Positions 56,647-64,000 of a DNA stretch of 64,000 nucleotides are shown one piece after another. Below the pieces are notes generated by a model. It was not told the DNA's origin and searched no databases. It worked only from the letters and a program-made list of their open reading frames with translations. Within the stretch, counting starts at the first letter, position 1. Each line of letters starts with the position of its first letter. Origin of the DNA: Sodalinema lacuna_A. GTDB taxonomy: Bacteria > Cyanobacteriota > Cyanobacteriia > Cyanobacteriales > Geitlerinemataceae. The position numbers and the translations under genes are program-made. The stretch spans positions 1-64,000 of the forward strand of contig FSSI02000016.1 in assembly GCA_900149785.2 (NCBI GenBank). Direction: 5' to 3'.

Positions 56647-57378
56647 TTAATAGGCGCCGTTATTTTTGGGGAAAATAATCACACCAATCGTTTTGATGGC
56701 GATCCAAAAATCCATCCAAGCATTCCGACAGTTGACATAATACACATCAATCTTGACCCGCTTTTCATAGGGAATATCATTGCGTCCGGACACTTGCCAT
56801 AATCCAGTGATTCCCGGACGAATGGTTAACACTTTATCCATGTAGCGTCCATACTTTGGCAACTCTTCCCGAATCAGAGGGCGCGGACCCACCACACTCA
56901 TATCACCCCGAAGAACATTCCAAAACTGGGGAAATTCATCCAGACTGGTAAACCGCAAAAAACGACCAATCCAGGTAATTCTGGGATCGCTCTTAAGTTT
57001 AAAGGTTTCCTGAAACTCTTCCCGAATTTGTGGAGAGCTTTCTAGAAGCTCCTCTAAAACTTGATCTGCATTCGAGACCATCGTTCTAAATTTGATGCAA
57101 CCAAACGGTTTTCGGTCTTTGCCAATTCGTTCTTGAACATAGAAAATCGGACCTGGAGAACTCAAGAGAATTAGAGACCCCAAAATCAAGTACACCGGAG
57201 AAAATAAAATCAAAACCAGGGCAGAAAACAGAATATCAAACAGGCGTTTTCCTAACGCACCGTTGGCATCTGCCACTGTGAACCTTTGGGGGCGCAAGTC
57301 TGCCAGACGGGGTGCAATTCCCCGTTTGACAAGCGCCCACAGTCCTTTTGCAGAGATCAGTTGGCTATTGGCAGTCAT
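56647..57378 (-). CDS. Bacterial sugar transferase (priming glycosyltransferase)
   Basis: A 243-residue polyprenyl-phosphate sugar-phosphate transferase, the enzyme that starts exopolysaccharide repeat units. One N-terminal membrane segment (about 50-76) is followed by the conserved catalytic region: IKFRTM, SLDEFPQFWNVLRGDMSVVGPRP and LTIRPGITGLWQVSGRNDI. The start is the ATG at 57376-57378 with a strong GGAAGGAG site before it. It precedes gmd on the same strand and follows the GT4 gene. Confidence 0.93.
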   Translation of the reverse strand: MTANSQLISAKGLWALVKRGIAPRLADLRPQRFTVADANGALGKRLFDILFSALVLILFSPVYLILGSLILLSSPGPIFYVQERIGKDRKPFGCIKFRTMVSNADQVLEELLESSPQIREEFQETFKLKSDPRITWIGRFLRFTSLDEFPQFWNVLRGDMSVVGPRPLIREELPKYGRYMDKVLTIRPGITGLWQVSGRNDIPYEKRVKIDVYYVNCRNAWMDFWIAIKTIGVIIFPKNNGAY

Positions 57379-57444
57379 CGTACTCCTTCCATTCACACCA
57401 CACACACACAGTCGAGATCCTAACGCCATATCCGTCATCTGGCT

Positions 57445-58644
57445 TTAGTCCACCGTAAACGGATGAGCAGACAGGACATGAGTTTCATTGGGGATACCCG
57501 TTTGAAAGTCTCGACAACAGCGTTCTAAATAGGATAGATAACGCTGTTCAAAGATTGTAGGGGCAAACTGAACCGAATGCGATCGCGCCGCCTCGGGTTG
57601 AAAGCGCGATCGCAGTTCCTCAAAGGTTTTAACCGCTTCGACGAGTGCGAGATCAGTTTGCGGCGTAAATAAAATTCCCGTCCCGCGACTGCCCCATTGA
57701 CGAATATCCCGTACGGTTTCTAAGGCCCCGCCGGCACCATAAGCAATCACGGGGGTTCCGCACGCTTGAGCTTCCACCGGAGCAATGCCAAAATCTTCAC
57801 AGGCTGCATAAACAAAGGCCTTGGCTTGGGACATATACTGTTCCACAACCCCATTGGGCTGAGATCCGAGAAATTTGATATTCCCTTGGGCCATCGCCTT
57901 GAGACGACTGGCCTGGGGGCCGCTACCAATCACCACCAGGGGATGCCCCAATTGGTTAAAGGCCCGGACGATCAAATCAATCTTTTTGTAACTGACTAAC
58001 CGGGCCACCGTTAGATAAAACTCTCCCTTCTCGGCCACAAAGGGAAATCGCTCCACATCCACAGGAGGATAAATGACTTCGGCGCGACGACGGTAGCAAC
58101 GCCAAATTCGACGGGCGGTATGTCCGGAGTTGGCGATAAAGTAATCGACACGGTTGGCACTCACAACATCCCATTGGCGCAATTGATGCAGTAACAGACG
58201 GGTCAACCCTCCCGGTATCCCTTGCCCTAAGCGCGATTCCCGCAGATAGTCAAAGGTTAAGTCCCAGATGTAACGCATGGGCGTATGGCAATAGCAAATG
58301 TGCATCTGTTGCGGACGGGTTAGCACTCCCTTGGCCACGGCATGGGACGATGAGAGAATCAGATCGTAATCCCCGAGATCGAGTTGTTCAATGGCCAGAG
58401 GCAAGAGCGGTAGATATTTTTGCACTCCAGCTCGCGATCGCGGCAACTGTTGCAGAAAGCTCGTGCCAATACGACGGCCATAGAGATAACTCTCGGGGTT
58501 AGACGATTCAAAATCGATTAAGGCATAGAGATCGGCATTGACATGCTTGAGAATCTCCCGGACAACCAGTTCTGAACCGCCAGTTGCTTCGGGGGTGAGC
58601 CATTCATGAACTACGGCCGTCTTTAAATGTCTGACATCGGGCAT
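57445..58644 (-). CDS. Family 4 glycosyltransferase
   Basis: A 399-residue GT-B enzyme. VVHEWLTPEATGGSELVVREIL starts the acceptor half. The donor half has YLTVARLVSYKKIDLIVRAF, FLGSQPNGVVEQYMSQAKAFVYAACEDFGIAPVEAQACGTPVIAYGAGGALETV (GT4 donor site with Glu pair). It lies 66 bp upstream of the sugar transferase on the same strand and is probably part of one exopolysaccharide operon with it. Likely mannose-type donor, by analogy only. Confidence 0.9.
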   Translation of the reverse strand: MPDVRHLKTAVVHEWLTPEATGGSELVVREILKHVNADLYALIDFESSNPESYLYGRRIGTSFLQQLPRSRAGVQKYLPLLPLAIEQLDLGDYDLILSSSHAVAKGVLTRPQQMHICYCHTPMRYIWDLTFDYLRESRLGQGIPGGLTRLLLHQLRQWDVVSANRVDYFIANSGHTARRIWRCYRRRAEVIYPPVDVERFPFVAEKGEFYLTVARLVSYKKIDLIVRAFNQLGHPLVVIGSGPQASRLKAMAQGNIKFLGSQPNGVVEQYMSQAKAFVYAACEDFGIAPVEAQACGTPVIAYGAGGALETVRDIRQWGSRGTGILFTPQTDLALVEAVKTFEELRSRFQPEAARSHSVQFAPTIFEQRYLSYLERCCRDFQTGIPNETHVLSAHPFTVD

Positions 58645-58807
58645 AATTTAAAATAGACAATCGAAAATAAACAACTTAAATCTATGAAATCTTTAGCTGG
58701 CAGGAACTCAATACACCTACATCGTCCTACCTGATTTGTCGGTTTCCGAACGAGGCCGAGTCTCCCTTCCCAGGGGCGGCATTAACTTAACAGGGTACAG
58801 GAGCGGT

Positions 58808-59965
58808 ATGCTAAGGAGAGACATTTTTGGGCGTGAGCGAGTGAACTCAATTCCCCTACTGGACTTAGCACAGCAATATCAAGGCTTACAACAGCCGTTA
58901 GACCACACCGTTCTCAAGGTCATGGCCTCGGGACGCTACATCGGCGGTGAAACAGTCACCACCTTTGAGCGAGAGTTTGCCGACTATCTCGGGACTGAAC
59001 ATTGTGTGAGTTGCAATTCAGGAACCGATGCCCTGTTTTTGGCCCTGCGAGCCTTGGATATTGGCCCCGGCGATCTCGTCGTTACAACTCCCTTCACGTT
59101 TATCGCCACCGTGGAGATGATTAGCGCTGTTGGGGCCACACCGGTATTTGTGGATATCGAAGCTGAGACGTTTAACCTCGACCTCAATCAACTCGCCAGC
59201 CTCCTAAAGTCGTCGAGGACCCCCAAACCCAAGGCGATTTTGCCGGTCCATTTGTTTGGCCGTCCCCTGGATATGACGGCCCTGATGGCGTTAGCCGCTG
59301 CCTATGAGATTCCGGTGATCGAAGATTGCGCCCAGGCCACAGGCGCGACATGGCAGGGACAACAGGTAGGAAGTTTTGGCATCATGGGCTGTTTCAGCTT
59401 TTTCCCCACCAAGAATTTAGGGGCCTTTGGCGATGGGGGCGCGATCGCCACCAACAACCCTCAACTGGCCCAACGCCTGCGATCGCTCAAAGAACATGGC
59501 GCAACCCGTCGCTATTACCACGAAGACATCGGCATTAACAGTCGCCTAGATGCCCTTCAGGCGGCAATCTTGTCCGTGAAATTGGGCTATTTAGACCAAT
59601 GGAATCAGCAACGTCGCCAAGTGGCCCGTCGTTATGAACAGCTCCTGACACCTCTACCGGATTTACACCTTCCCCAAGATGTCCCCGGTCATGTGTGGAA
59701 TCAATACAGCCTCCGACTCGCCCCCAACCAAGACCGCGATCGCCTGCGATCGCGCCTACAAGACCAGGGCGTGGGAACAATGGTCTACTACCCAACCCCG
59801 CTCCATTCTCAGCCCGTCTATCGCCATCTAGGCTACGTTGCGGGCGATTTTCCAGTCAGCGAAGCGGTCTGTTCCCAAGTTCTCTCACTACCCATGTTTC
59901 CTGAACTCCAGGCCCAGCAGCAAGAACAGGTAATGTATCGGTTGAAGGAGTCGATTGGGGGGTAG
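58808..59965 (+). CDS. DegT/DnrJ/EryC1/StrS-family aminotransferase
   Basis: A PLP-dependent sugar aminotransferase of about 385 residues. Text IPLLDLAQQYQGLQQPL, CVSCNSGTDALFLALRAL, IPVIEDCAQATGATWQG, the Schiff-base Lys in FFPTKNLGAFGDGGAI, and RLDALQAAIL are typical. It aminates 3- or 4-keto nucleotide sugars for surface glycans. The start could be ATG at 58808 or GTG at 58841; the open frame begins at 58736. It is divergent from the GT4 gene (163 bp). Confidence 0.9.
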   Translation: MLRRDIFGRERVNSIPLLDLAQQYQGLQQPLDHTVLKVMASGRYIGGETVTTFEREFADYLGTEHCVSCNSGTDALFLALRALDIGPGDLVVTTPFTFIATVEMISAVGATPVFVDIEAETFNLDLNQLASLLKSSRTPKPKAILPVHLFGRPLDMTALMALAAAYEIPVIEDCAQATGATWQGQQVGSFGIMGCFSFFPTKNLGAFGDGGAIATNNPQLAQRLRSLKEHGATRRYYHEDIGINSRLDALQAAILSVKLGYLDQWNQQRRQVARRYEQLLTPLPDLHLPQDVPGHVWNQYSLRLAPNQDRDRLRSRLQDQGVGTMVYYPTPLHSQPVYRHLGYVAGDFPVSEAVCSQVLSLPMFPELQAQQQEQVMYRLKESIGG

Positions 59966-59967
59966 GG

Positions 59968-60014
59968 AAAAGGCAAGAGGCAAAAGGCAAGAGGCAAGAG
60001 GCAAGAGGCAAGAG
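59968..60014. repeat. (GGCAAGA)n heptad tandem repeats
   Basis: Six GGCAAGA units directly after the aminotransferase gene. The GGGAACA half is absent here. Confidence 0.9.
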
Positions 60015-60112
60015 GGGGTAGGGTGTGTTCCGGCTTGCAACAGGTTTGGGGATTCACTGATCGGTTGTAAGCTGCCGGAACGCACCACCTCGGGGTTGCT
60101 ATTCAGGTTCGA

Positions 60113-60943
60113 CTATTGAGGTCGCACCAAATCTAGGAACTGTTGCCAACGCTGCTCGACATTGGACGGATCATTGGACTCATCTTCATCCGATCGCGAT
60201 CGCAACTCAGCCAGGCGATCGAGCGCATCATACCAAACCCCCGTTTCCGCCAACAGTCCCACCTGGTGCGATAGAGAGGCGTCCTCTAACTCAGCCGAAA
60301 ACTCAGGGGTGGGGGCCAGCCGTGTCACCCAAGCCTCACGCCAAATATCCGGACCAAAACTCGTGGGAGCCTCAGGATTGCAGAGAATACGCACAAACCA
60401 GGTGTAATCCTGGCCAACCGCCAGGGGAGTTACCGGGTTGCCCTCGTCATCCTCCTGGGGTAGCTGTAGCGGCAAAATGCCGCCCTCTTCAGGAGGCGAG
60501 ACTTGACCCACATACACTTCGCGATCGCGGATCTCCTCGCCTTCCTCACCGTCGAAATACTCCCATTGTGTCACCGCAAACTCTAATTTCGCCTCTTCGG
60601 GTAACGGTGGCACATAGACAAAAAAGCGAGGATACTCCTGTAAGGTAATCCCCAAAATATCCGGGGGAACCAACAGAGTTAACGGCCTGGCATTCACATC
60701 AGGACTCGACGCACAACTGCCTCTAACCGTATCAAACAAGGGCTGATCCCGAGGTTCCGTTTGACTGGGATCATCCCACCGGGTTCCGGCTCCCTCTAAA
60801 CGCCCTGGAGTGCCGCGATCAGGCGGGACAAACTCGCCCAACGCTGGGGAGGCCGGAGTCCCGACACTCAAGACTAGGATTCCCAATCCCCAGAATAGAG
60901 ACATGGGTGGGTGCGACAGGCGGTGAGGTTTGCGGTGCATCAT
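60113..60943 (-). CDS. DUF928 exported protein
   Basis: A 276-residue exported protein with a signal peptide ending around ASPALGE. It has the DUF928 pattern: PPDRGTPGRLEGAGTRW, C..LTLLVPPDILGITLQEYPRFFVYVPP and a C-terminal helical part with QVGLLAETGVWYDALDRLAELR. DUF928 is common in cyanobacteria, often next to CHASE2 proteins, and its function is unknown. Its ATG overlaps the mutS stop (ATGA, 60940-60943), so it is translated from the mutS transcript. Confidence 0.88.
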   Translation of the reverse strand: MMHRKPHRLSHPPMSLFWGLGILVLSVGTPASPALGEFVPPDRGTPGRLEGAGTRWDDPSQTEPRDQPLFDTVRGSCASSPDVNARPLTLLVPPDILGITLQEYPRFFVYVPPLPEEAKLEFAVTQWEYFDGEEGEEIRDREVYVGQVSPPEEGGILPLQLPQEDDEGNPVTPLAVGQDYTWFVRILCNPEAPTSFGPDIWREAWVTRLAPTPEFSAELEDASLSHQVGLLAETGVWYDALDRLAELRSRSDEDESNDPSNVEQRWQQFLDLVRPQ

Positions 60944-63741
60944 TGCGACTTACTGTTAGGTTGACTGTTCAAAGGGGAACGATTACCAAAGATATCGAGT
61001 TGTTGCAGTCGGGGAGACTCTTCATCTCCCCCTCGCCGTTGACTTGAATAGCGTCCTCGCGCTTCACTGACCCCTGAGGATGGCCCAGAGCCGCCCCGAC
61101 GCAATCCCAGCGCAATTTTGCTATGTTGCTCAATTTGACCCATCACCTGACGAGCGCGATCAATCACTGACGGGGGCAACCCAGCTAAACGCCCGGCTTC
61201 AATGCCATAGGAGCGATCGGCACCCCCTGGACGAACTTGATGCAGAAAGATAATCTCGTTAGGCATCTCCTTCACCGTGACTTGATAGTTGGCAATATTG
61301 GGCAATATCGATGCCAGTTCGTTGAGTTCGTGATAGTGGGTCGCAAAGATGGTACGAGCGCCAAGGTCACTGGCTAAATGCTCGGCAACGGCCCAAGCAA
61401 TGGAGAGACCATCGAAGGTGGCGGTTCCCCGGCCAATCTCATCGAGTAACACGAGCGATCGCGCTGTGGCATGGTTGAGGATATTGGCCGTTTCGTTCAT
61501 CTCCACCATGAACGTCGATTGCCCGGTGGCTAAATCATCGACGGCTCCGACGCGGGTAAAGATACGATCGCACAGCCCCAATGTCGCCGCCTCAGCGGGA
61601 ACAAAACTGCCGGTTTGTGCCAGCAGTTGAATCAGGCCCACCTGTCGCAAGTAACAACTCTTGCCACTGGCATTCGGCCCCGTCAAAATAATCACATCAG
61701 GGTGCGATCGCTCCGGACTCTCCCCGGCTGAAGTCGCGGTCTCTGTCCAACCTAACTCGGCGGAATTGGGAACAAAAAATCCTGGTGGAAGGGATTGTTC
61801 GACGACGGGATGACGACCCTGAATAATAGAAATCTCCCGAGAGGCCACCAATTTGGGCCGACAATAGCCTTGATCATTGGCCAGTTCTGCCCAACCGGCT
61901 AAGACATCTAGGGCGGCCACAGCTCGCGCCACCTGCCGGATTTCCTCGGCTAAGGCGCCCACCTCGGCTCGTAGTTCGAGGAAAATCTCATATTCGAGAC
62001 GATTGAGATCATCCTGGGCCGTGAGAATTCGGGCTTCCCGCTCTTTGAGATCCGGGGTGATATAGCGTTCTTCGTTGGTTAGGGTTTGTTTGCGAATATA
62101 GCCGTCGGGCGCGAGATCACTTTTGGACCGTGGTAGGGCGAGGTAATAGCCGAACGTTTTATTGAACCCCACTTTGAGGGTGCTAATGCCGGTTCGTTGC
62201 CGTTCCTGGGTTTCTAAGTCCGCCAGCCATTGCCGATCGCCGCCGACCATTTCCCGCATCTCGTCGAGTTGGCTGTTGACTCCCGGCCGAATCAGGTTCC
62301 CCTCTTTGAGATGTAGGGGAGGATTCTCGACGAGGGCGTTATGGAGTCGCTGGCCCAACTGTTCGAGGGCTTCGGGAACCTTGGCCACGGCTCGTAGATA
62401 GGGAGATTGGGCGTCGGCGACGAGGGCGGCGAGTTCGGGCAGTTTTACAATCGAGTCGGCGATCGCCACCAAGTCCCGTGCATTGGCGGTTCCTGACCCG
62501 GCACGCCCGGTTAGGCGTTCCAGGTCATAAATCTGTTTTAAGCCCCCTTGTAGGCTCTCTCGCAGGCTGGGATGAGCGAGTAACTCGGCGATGCTCTCCT
62601 GTCGAGCTTCAATGTTTGCTTGATTGAGCAGGGGTTGCAGTAACCAGCGTCGTACCGCTCGCGATCCCATGGCGGTACGGGTTCGATCAATGGCCCAGAG
62701 TAGGGAGCCATAACGAGTTCCATCCCGGACCGTTTCTAGGATTTCTAAGTTGCGGCGGGTTTGAGAGTCAAGAATGAGATAATCGGCGATGGCATAGCTG
62801 CGTAGGCGTTGCAGCGGCAGTTTGCGGCTACCTGGAGCGGCTCCAACCCGGCGATCGCTCACATCTTGTTCAAAGGTATTTTCGAGGTAGTCGAGGAGTC
62901 CGCCGGCGGCTCGTACGGCGATGGGCAAATGGTCGCAGCCTAAGCCTTCGAGTGATCGCAACTGATAGCGGTGTAGGAGTCGCTGACGGCTGTTACTCGC
63001 TTCAAAGGAACTCGGCGGACGTAGGGCATAGCAAAACTGGCGCGGTAGGCTTTCGGGAATCTCATCACCCGAGTCTCCGGCGCGAATCAGACGACCGGGA
63101 TTGGGGGTTGAGGAGGGAAACAACACTTCCGACGGCTGCAACCGCATCAGTTCTTGGCTTAAAGCCTCGACGCCTCGCCCTTCGGTGGTGAAAAATTCCC
63201 CCGTTGAGATGTCGGCGTGAGCTAAACCCCACTTCTGTTTGACTAACACCACGGCGGCCAGAAAGTTGTTGCGGCTGGCACTGAGCATTCCCTCTTCGAC
63301 GAGGGTTCCGGGGGTTAGCACGCGGGTAATTTGACGCTCGACCATACGTTTTTCGGTCTTGGCGGCCGCCGCATCTTCGATTTGGTCGCAAATGGCGATG
63401 GCAAAGCCTTTATCGACTAACATCGTCGCATAGCGATCGAGGGCATGGTGGGGAACCCCGGTCATGGGCACTCGCCCAATGGTTTTACCGCCATCTTTAC
63501 TCGTCAGAACCAGTTCAAGTTCCTGGGAGACGGTGATGGCATCTTGAAAAAAACACTCAAAAAAATCACCGACTCGGTAGAGTAAGAGGGCGTTGGGATA
63601 CTGCTGTTTTGTTTCGACGTAATGTTGCATCATCGGCGTGAGATCTTCGACGTTGAGTTGCCGATAATCTGCATTGGCCGGGGTGCGATCGCGCCCAAAA
63701 CGGGTCTCGGGCCGGGAGGGATGACGAGGGGATGCACTCAT
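60940..63741 (-). CDS. mutS: DNA mismatch repair protein MutS
   Basis: A 933-residue MutS. Mismatch-reading Phe-x-Glu is in YRVGDFFECFFQDA near the N-terminus. Walker A ILTGPNASGKSCYLRQVGLIQLLAQ, Walker B/DEIGRGTATFDGLSIAWAVAEHL and FATHYHEL are present, and the C-terminus has DRSYGIEAGRLAGLPPSVIDRA. The first 30 residues precede the conserved start. The length is normal plus a Gly/Arg-rich tail before the stop. ATG at 63739-63741. Translationally coupled to the DUF928 gene. Confidence 0.96.
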   Translation of the reverse strand: MSASPRHPSRPETRFGRDRTPANADYRQLNVEDLTPMMQHYVETKQQYPNALLLYRVGDFFECFFQDAITVSQELELVLTSKDGGKTIGRVPMTGVPHHALDRYATMLVDKGFAIAICDQIEDAAAAKTEKRMVERQITRVLTPGTLVEEGMLSASRNNFLAAVVLVKQKWGLAHADISTGEFFTTEGRGVEALSQELMRLQPSEVLFPSSTPNPGRLIRAGDSGDEIPESLPRQFCYALRPPSSFEASNSRQRLLHRYQLRSLEGLGCDHLPIAVRAAGGLLDYLENTFEQDVSDRRVGAAPGSRKLPLQRLRSYAIADYLILDSQTRRNLEILETVRDGTRYGSLLWAIDRTRTAMGSRAVRRWLLQPLLNQANIEARQESIAELLAHPSLRESLQGGLKQIYDLERLTGRAGSGTANARDLVAIADSIVKLPELAALVADAQSPYLRAVAKVPEALEQLGQRLHNALVENPPLHLKEGNLIRPGVNSQLDEMREMVGGDRQWLADLETQERQRTGISTLKVGFNKTFGYYLALPRSKSDLAPDGYIRKQTLTNEERYITPDLKEREARILTAQDDLNRLEYEIFLELRAEVGALAEEIRQVARAVAALDVLAGWAELANDQGYCRPKLVASREISIIQGRHPVVEQSLPPGFFVPNSAELGWTETATSAGESPERSHPDVIILTGPNASGKSCYLRQVGLIQLLAQTGSFVPAEAATLGLCDRIFTRVGAVDDLATGQSTFMVEMNETANILNHATARSLVLLDEIGRGTATFDGLSIAWAVAEHLASDLGARTIFATHYHELNELASILPNIANYQVTVKEMPNEIIFLHQVRPGGADRSYGIEAGRLAGLPPSVIDRARQVMGQIEQHSKIALGLRRGGSGPSSGVSEARGRYSSQRRGGDEESPRLQQLDIFGNRSPLNSQPNSKSQ

Positions 63742-63866
63742 TAGATCGCTGGCAAGGTCACAGAAGTAAGGGACAAGGTTTTAGGCTAGAAGAACCATCT
63801 TTTTAGTTTAACGGTTGGCCTAGACTTGATGAGATGAGTCTTAGCAAAATTTATTGACGGCTGCGT

Positions 63867-64000
63867 TTAATGACGGCTGCGTCCTCGCCGACGCAAAATC
63901 CAAACGATGACAGACAGAGATTGTTGTAACACTTGCAGTCGCAGTTGAGTCTGTTCGAGGCGATCGCGGGTCTGTTGAGTCATCTGATGCTGTTCCTCAA
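63867..64000 (-). CDS. 3' end of a coiled-coil protein gene (cut by window edge)
   Basis: The last 43 codons of a minus-strand gene. They read EEQHQMTQQTRDRLEQTQLR, then LQVLQQSLSVIVWILRRRGRSRH and stop TAA at 63867-63869. Gln-, Arg- and Leu-rich heptads suggest a coiled coil ending in a basic tail. It is too short to name. A 12-bp direct repeat TGACGGCTGCGT (63855-63866 and 63871-63882) covers its stop. Confidence 0.6.
   Translation of the reverse strand, partial: EEQHQMTQQTRDRLEQTQLRLQVLQQSLSVIVWILRRRGRSRH

Noticed and set aside
1..64000. CRISPR array
   Set aside because: Repeats seen are tandem without regular unique spacers (heptads and 12-15-bp units); no cas genes found.

Overview
The window is cyanobacterial chromosome. 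The evidence is an allophycocyanin-B gene (apcD), a cyAbrB-type regulator, a phylloquinone-pathway thioesterase, several cyanobacteria-only families (DUF3181, DUF928, the DUF512/PDZ iron-sulfur protein) and the dense HIP1 octamer GCGATCGC across most of the sequence. Heptanucleotide repeats (GGCAAGA and GGGAACA units) after gene ends, plus many small intergenic repeats, point to a filamentous Oscillatoriales-like strain (Phormidium/Geitlerinema type). The genus is an inference.

Layout. 0-3.2 kb: YggT, a coiled-coil protein, uracil phosphoribosyltransferase and a BaiN-like flavoprotein. 3.24-4.53 kb: a TnpB-only IS200/IS605-type element. 4.6-8.5 kb: pstSCAB phosphate importer on the minus strand, with a tandem box upstream. 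8.7-22.9 kb: L,D-transpeptidase, O-antigen ligase-like protein, gloB, glycosyltransferases, an ABC exporter with a degenerate histidine-kinase-like tail, a thioesterase, a cation/proton antiporter and a MOSC protein. 23-38.5 kb: apcD, rlmD, lpxD, cyAbrB, CPBP protease, M42 peptidase, tRNA-Glu, sulfotransferase, UvrD-type helicase, DUF512 protein, TrmH-like methylase and lpdA. 38.5-44.5 kb: two tandem secreted paralogues, a fucosyltransferase-like gene and acnB.

44.6-50.3 kb is an AT-rich accessory segment with almost no HIP1 sites. It carries a Schlafen/AlbA_2-TPR protein, a MITE-like element, a retron (a non-coding RNA with clear a1/a2 ends followed by a retron reverse transcriptase), two decayed genes, an orphan HicB, a HEPN gene pair, a small membrane protein and a DUF29 gene. 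It is followed by a second, identical tRNA-Glu. The retron is the most interesting system in the window. The AlbA_2-TPR gene beside it is a possible effector, but that link is unproven.

50.4-64 kb: a CHASE2-adenylate cyclase, an ExbB/ExbD pair, an exopolysaccharide block (fcl, gmd, sugar transferase, GT4, DegT aminotransferase), a DUF928 protein coupled to mutS, and the 3' end of a coiled-coil gene cut by the window edge. gmd and fcl would supply GDP-L-fucose, which the fucosyltransferase-like gene at 41 kb could use. The phosphate importer, cell-surface glycan genes and exporters fit a sheath- or slime-forming phototroph.

A recurring theme is short tandem duplication of 12-15 bp units, both between genes and in frame inside genes. 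No CRISPR array, rRNA or phage module was seen.
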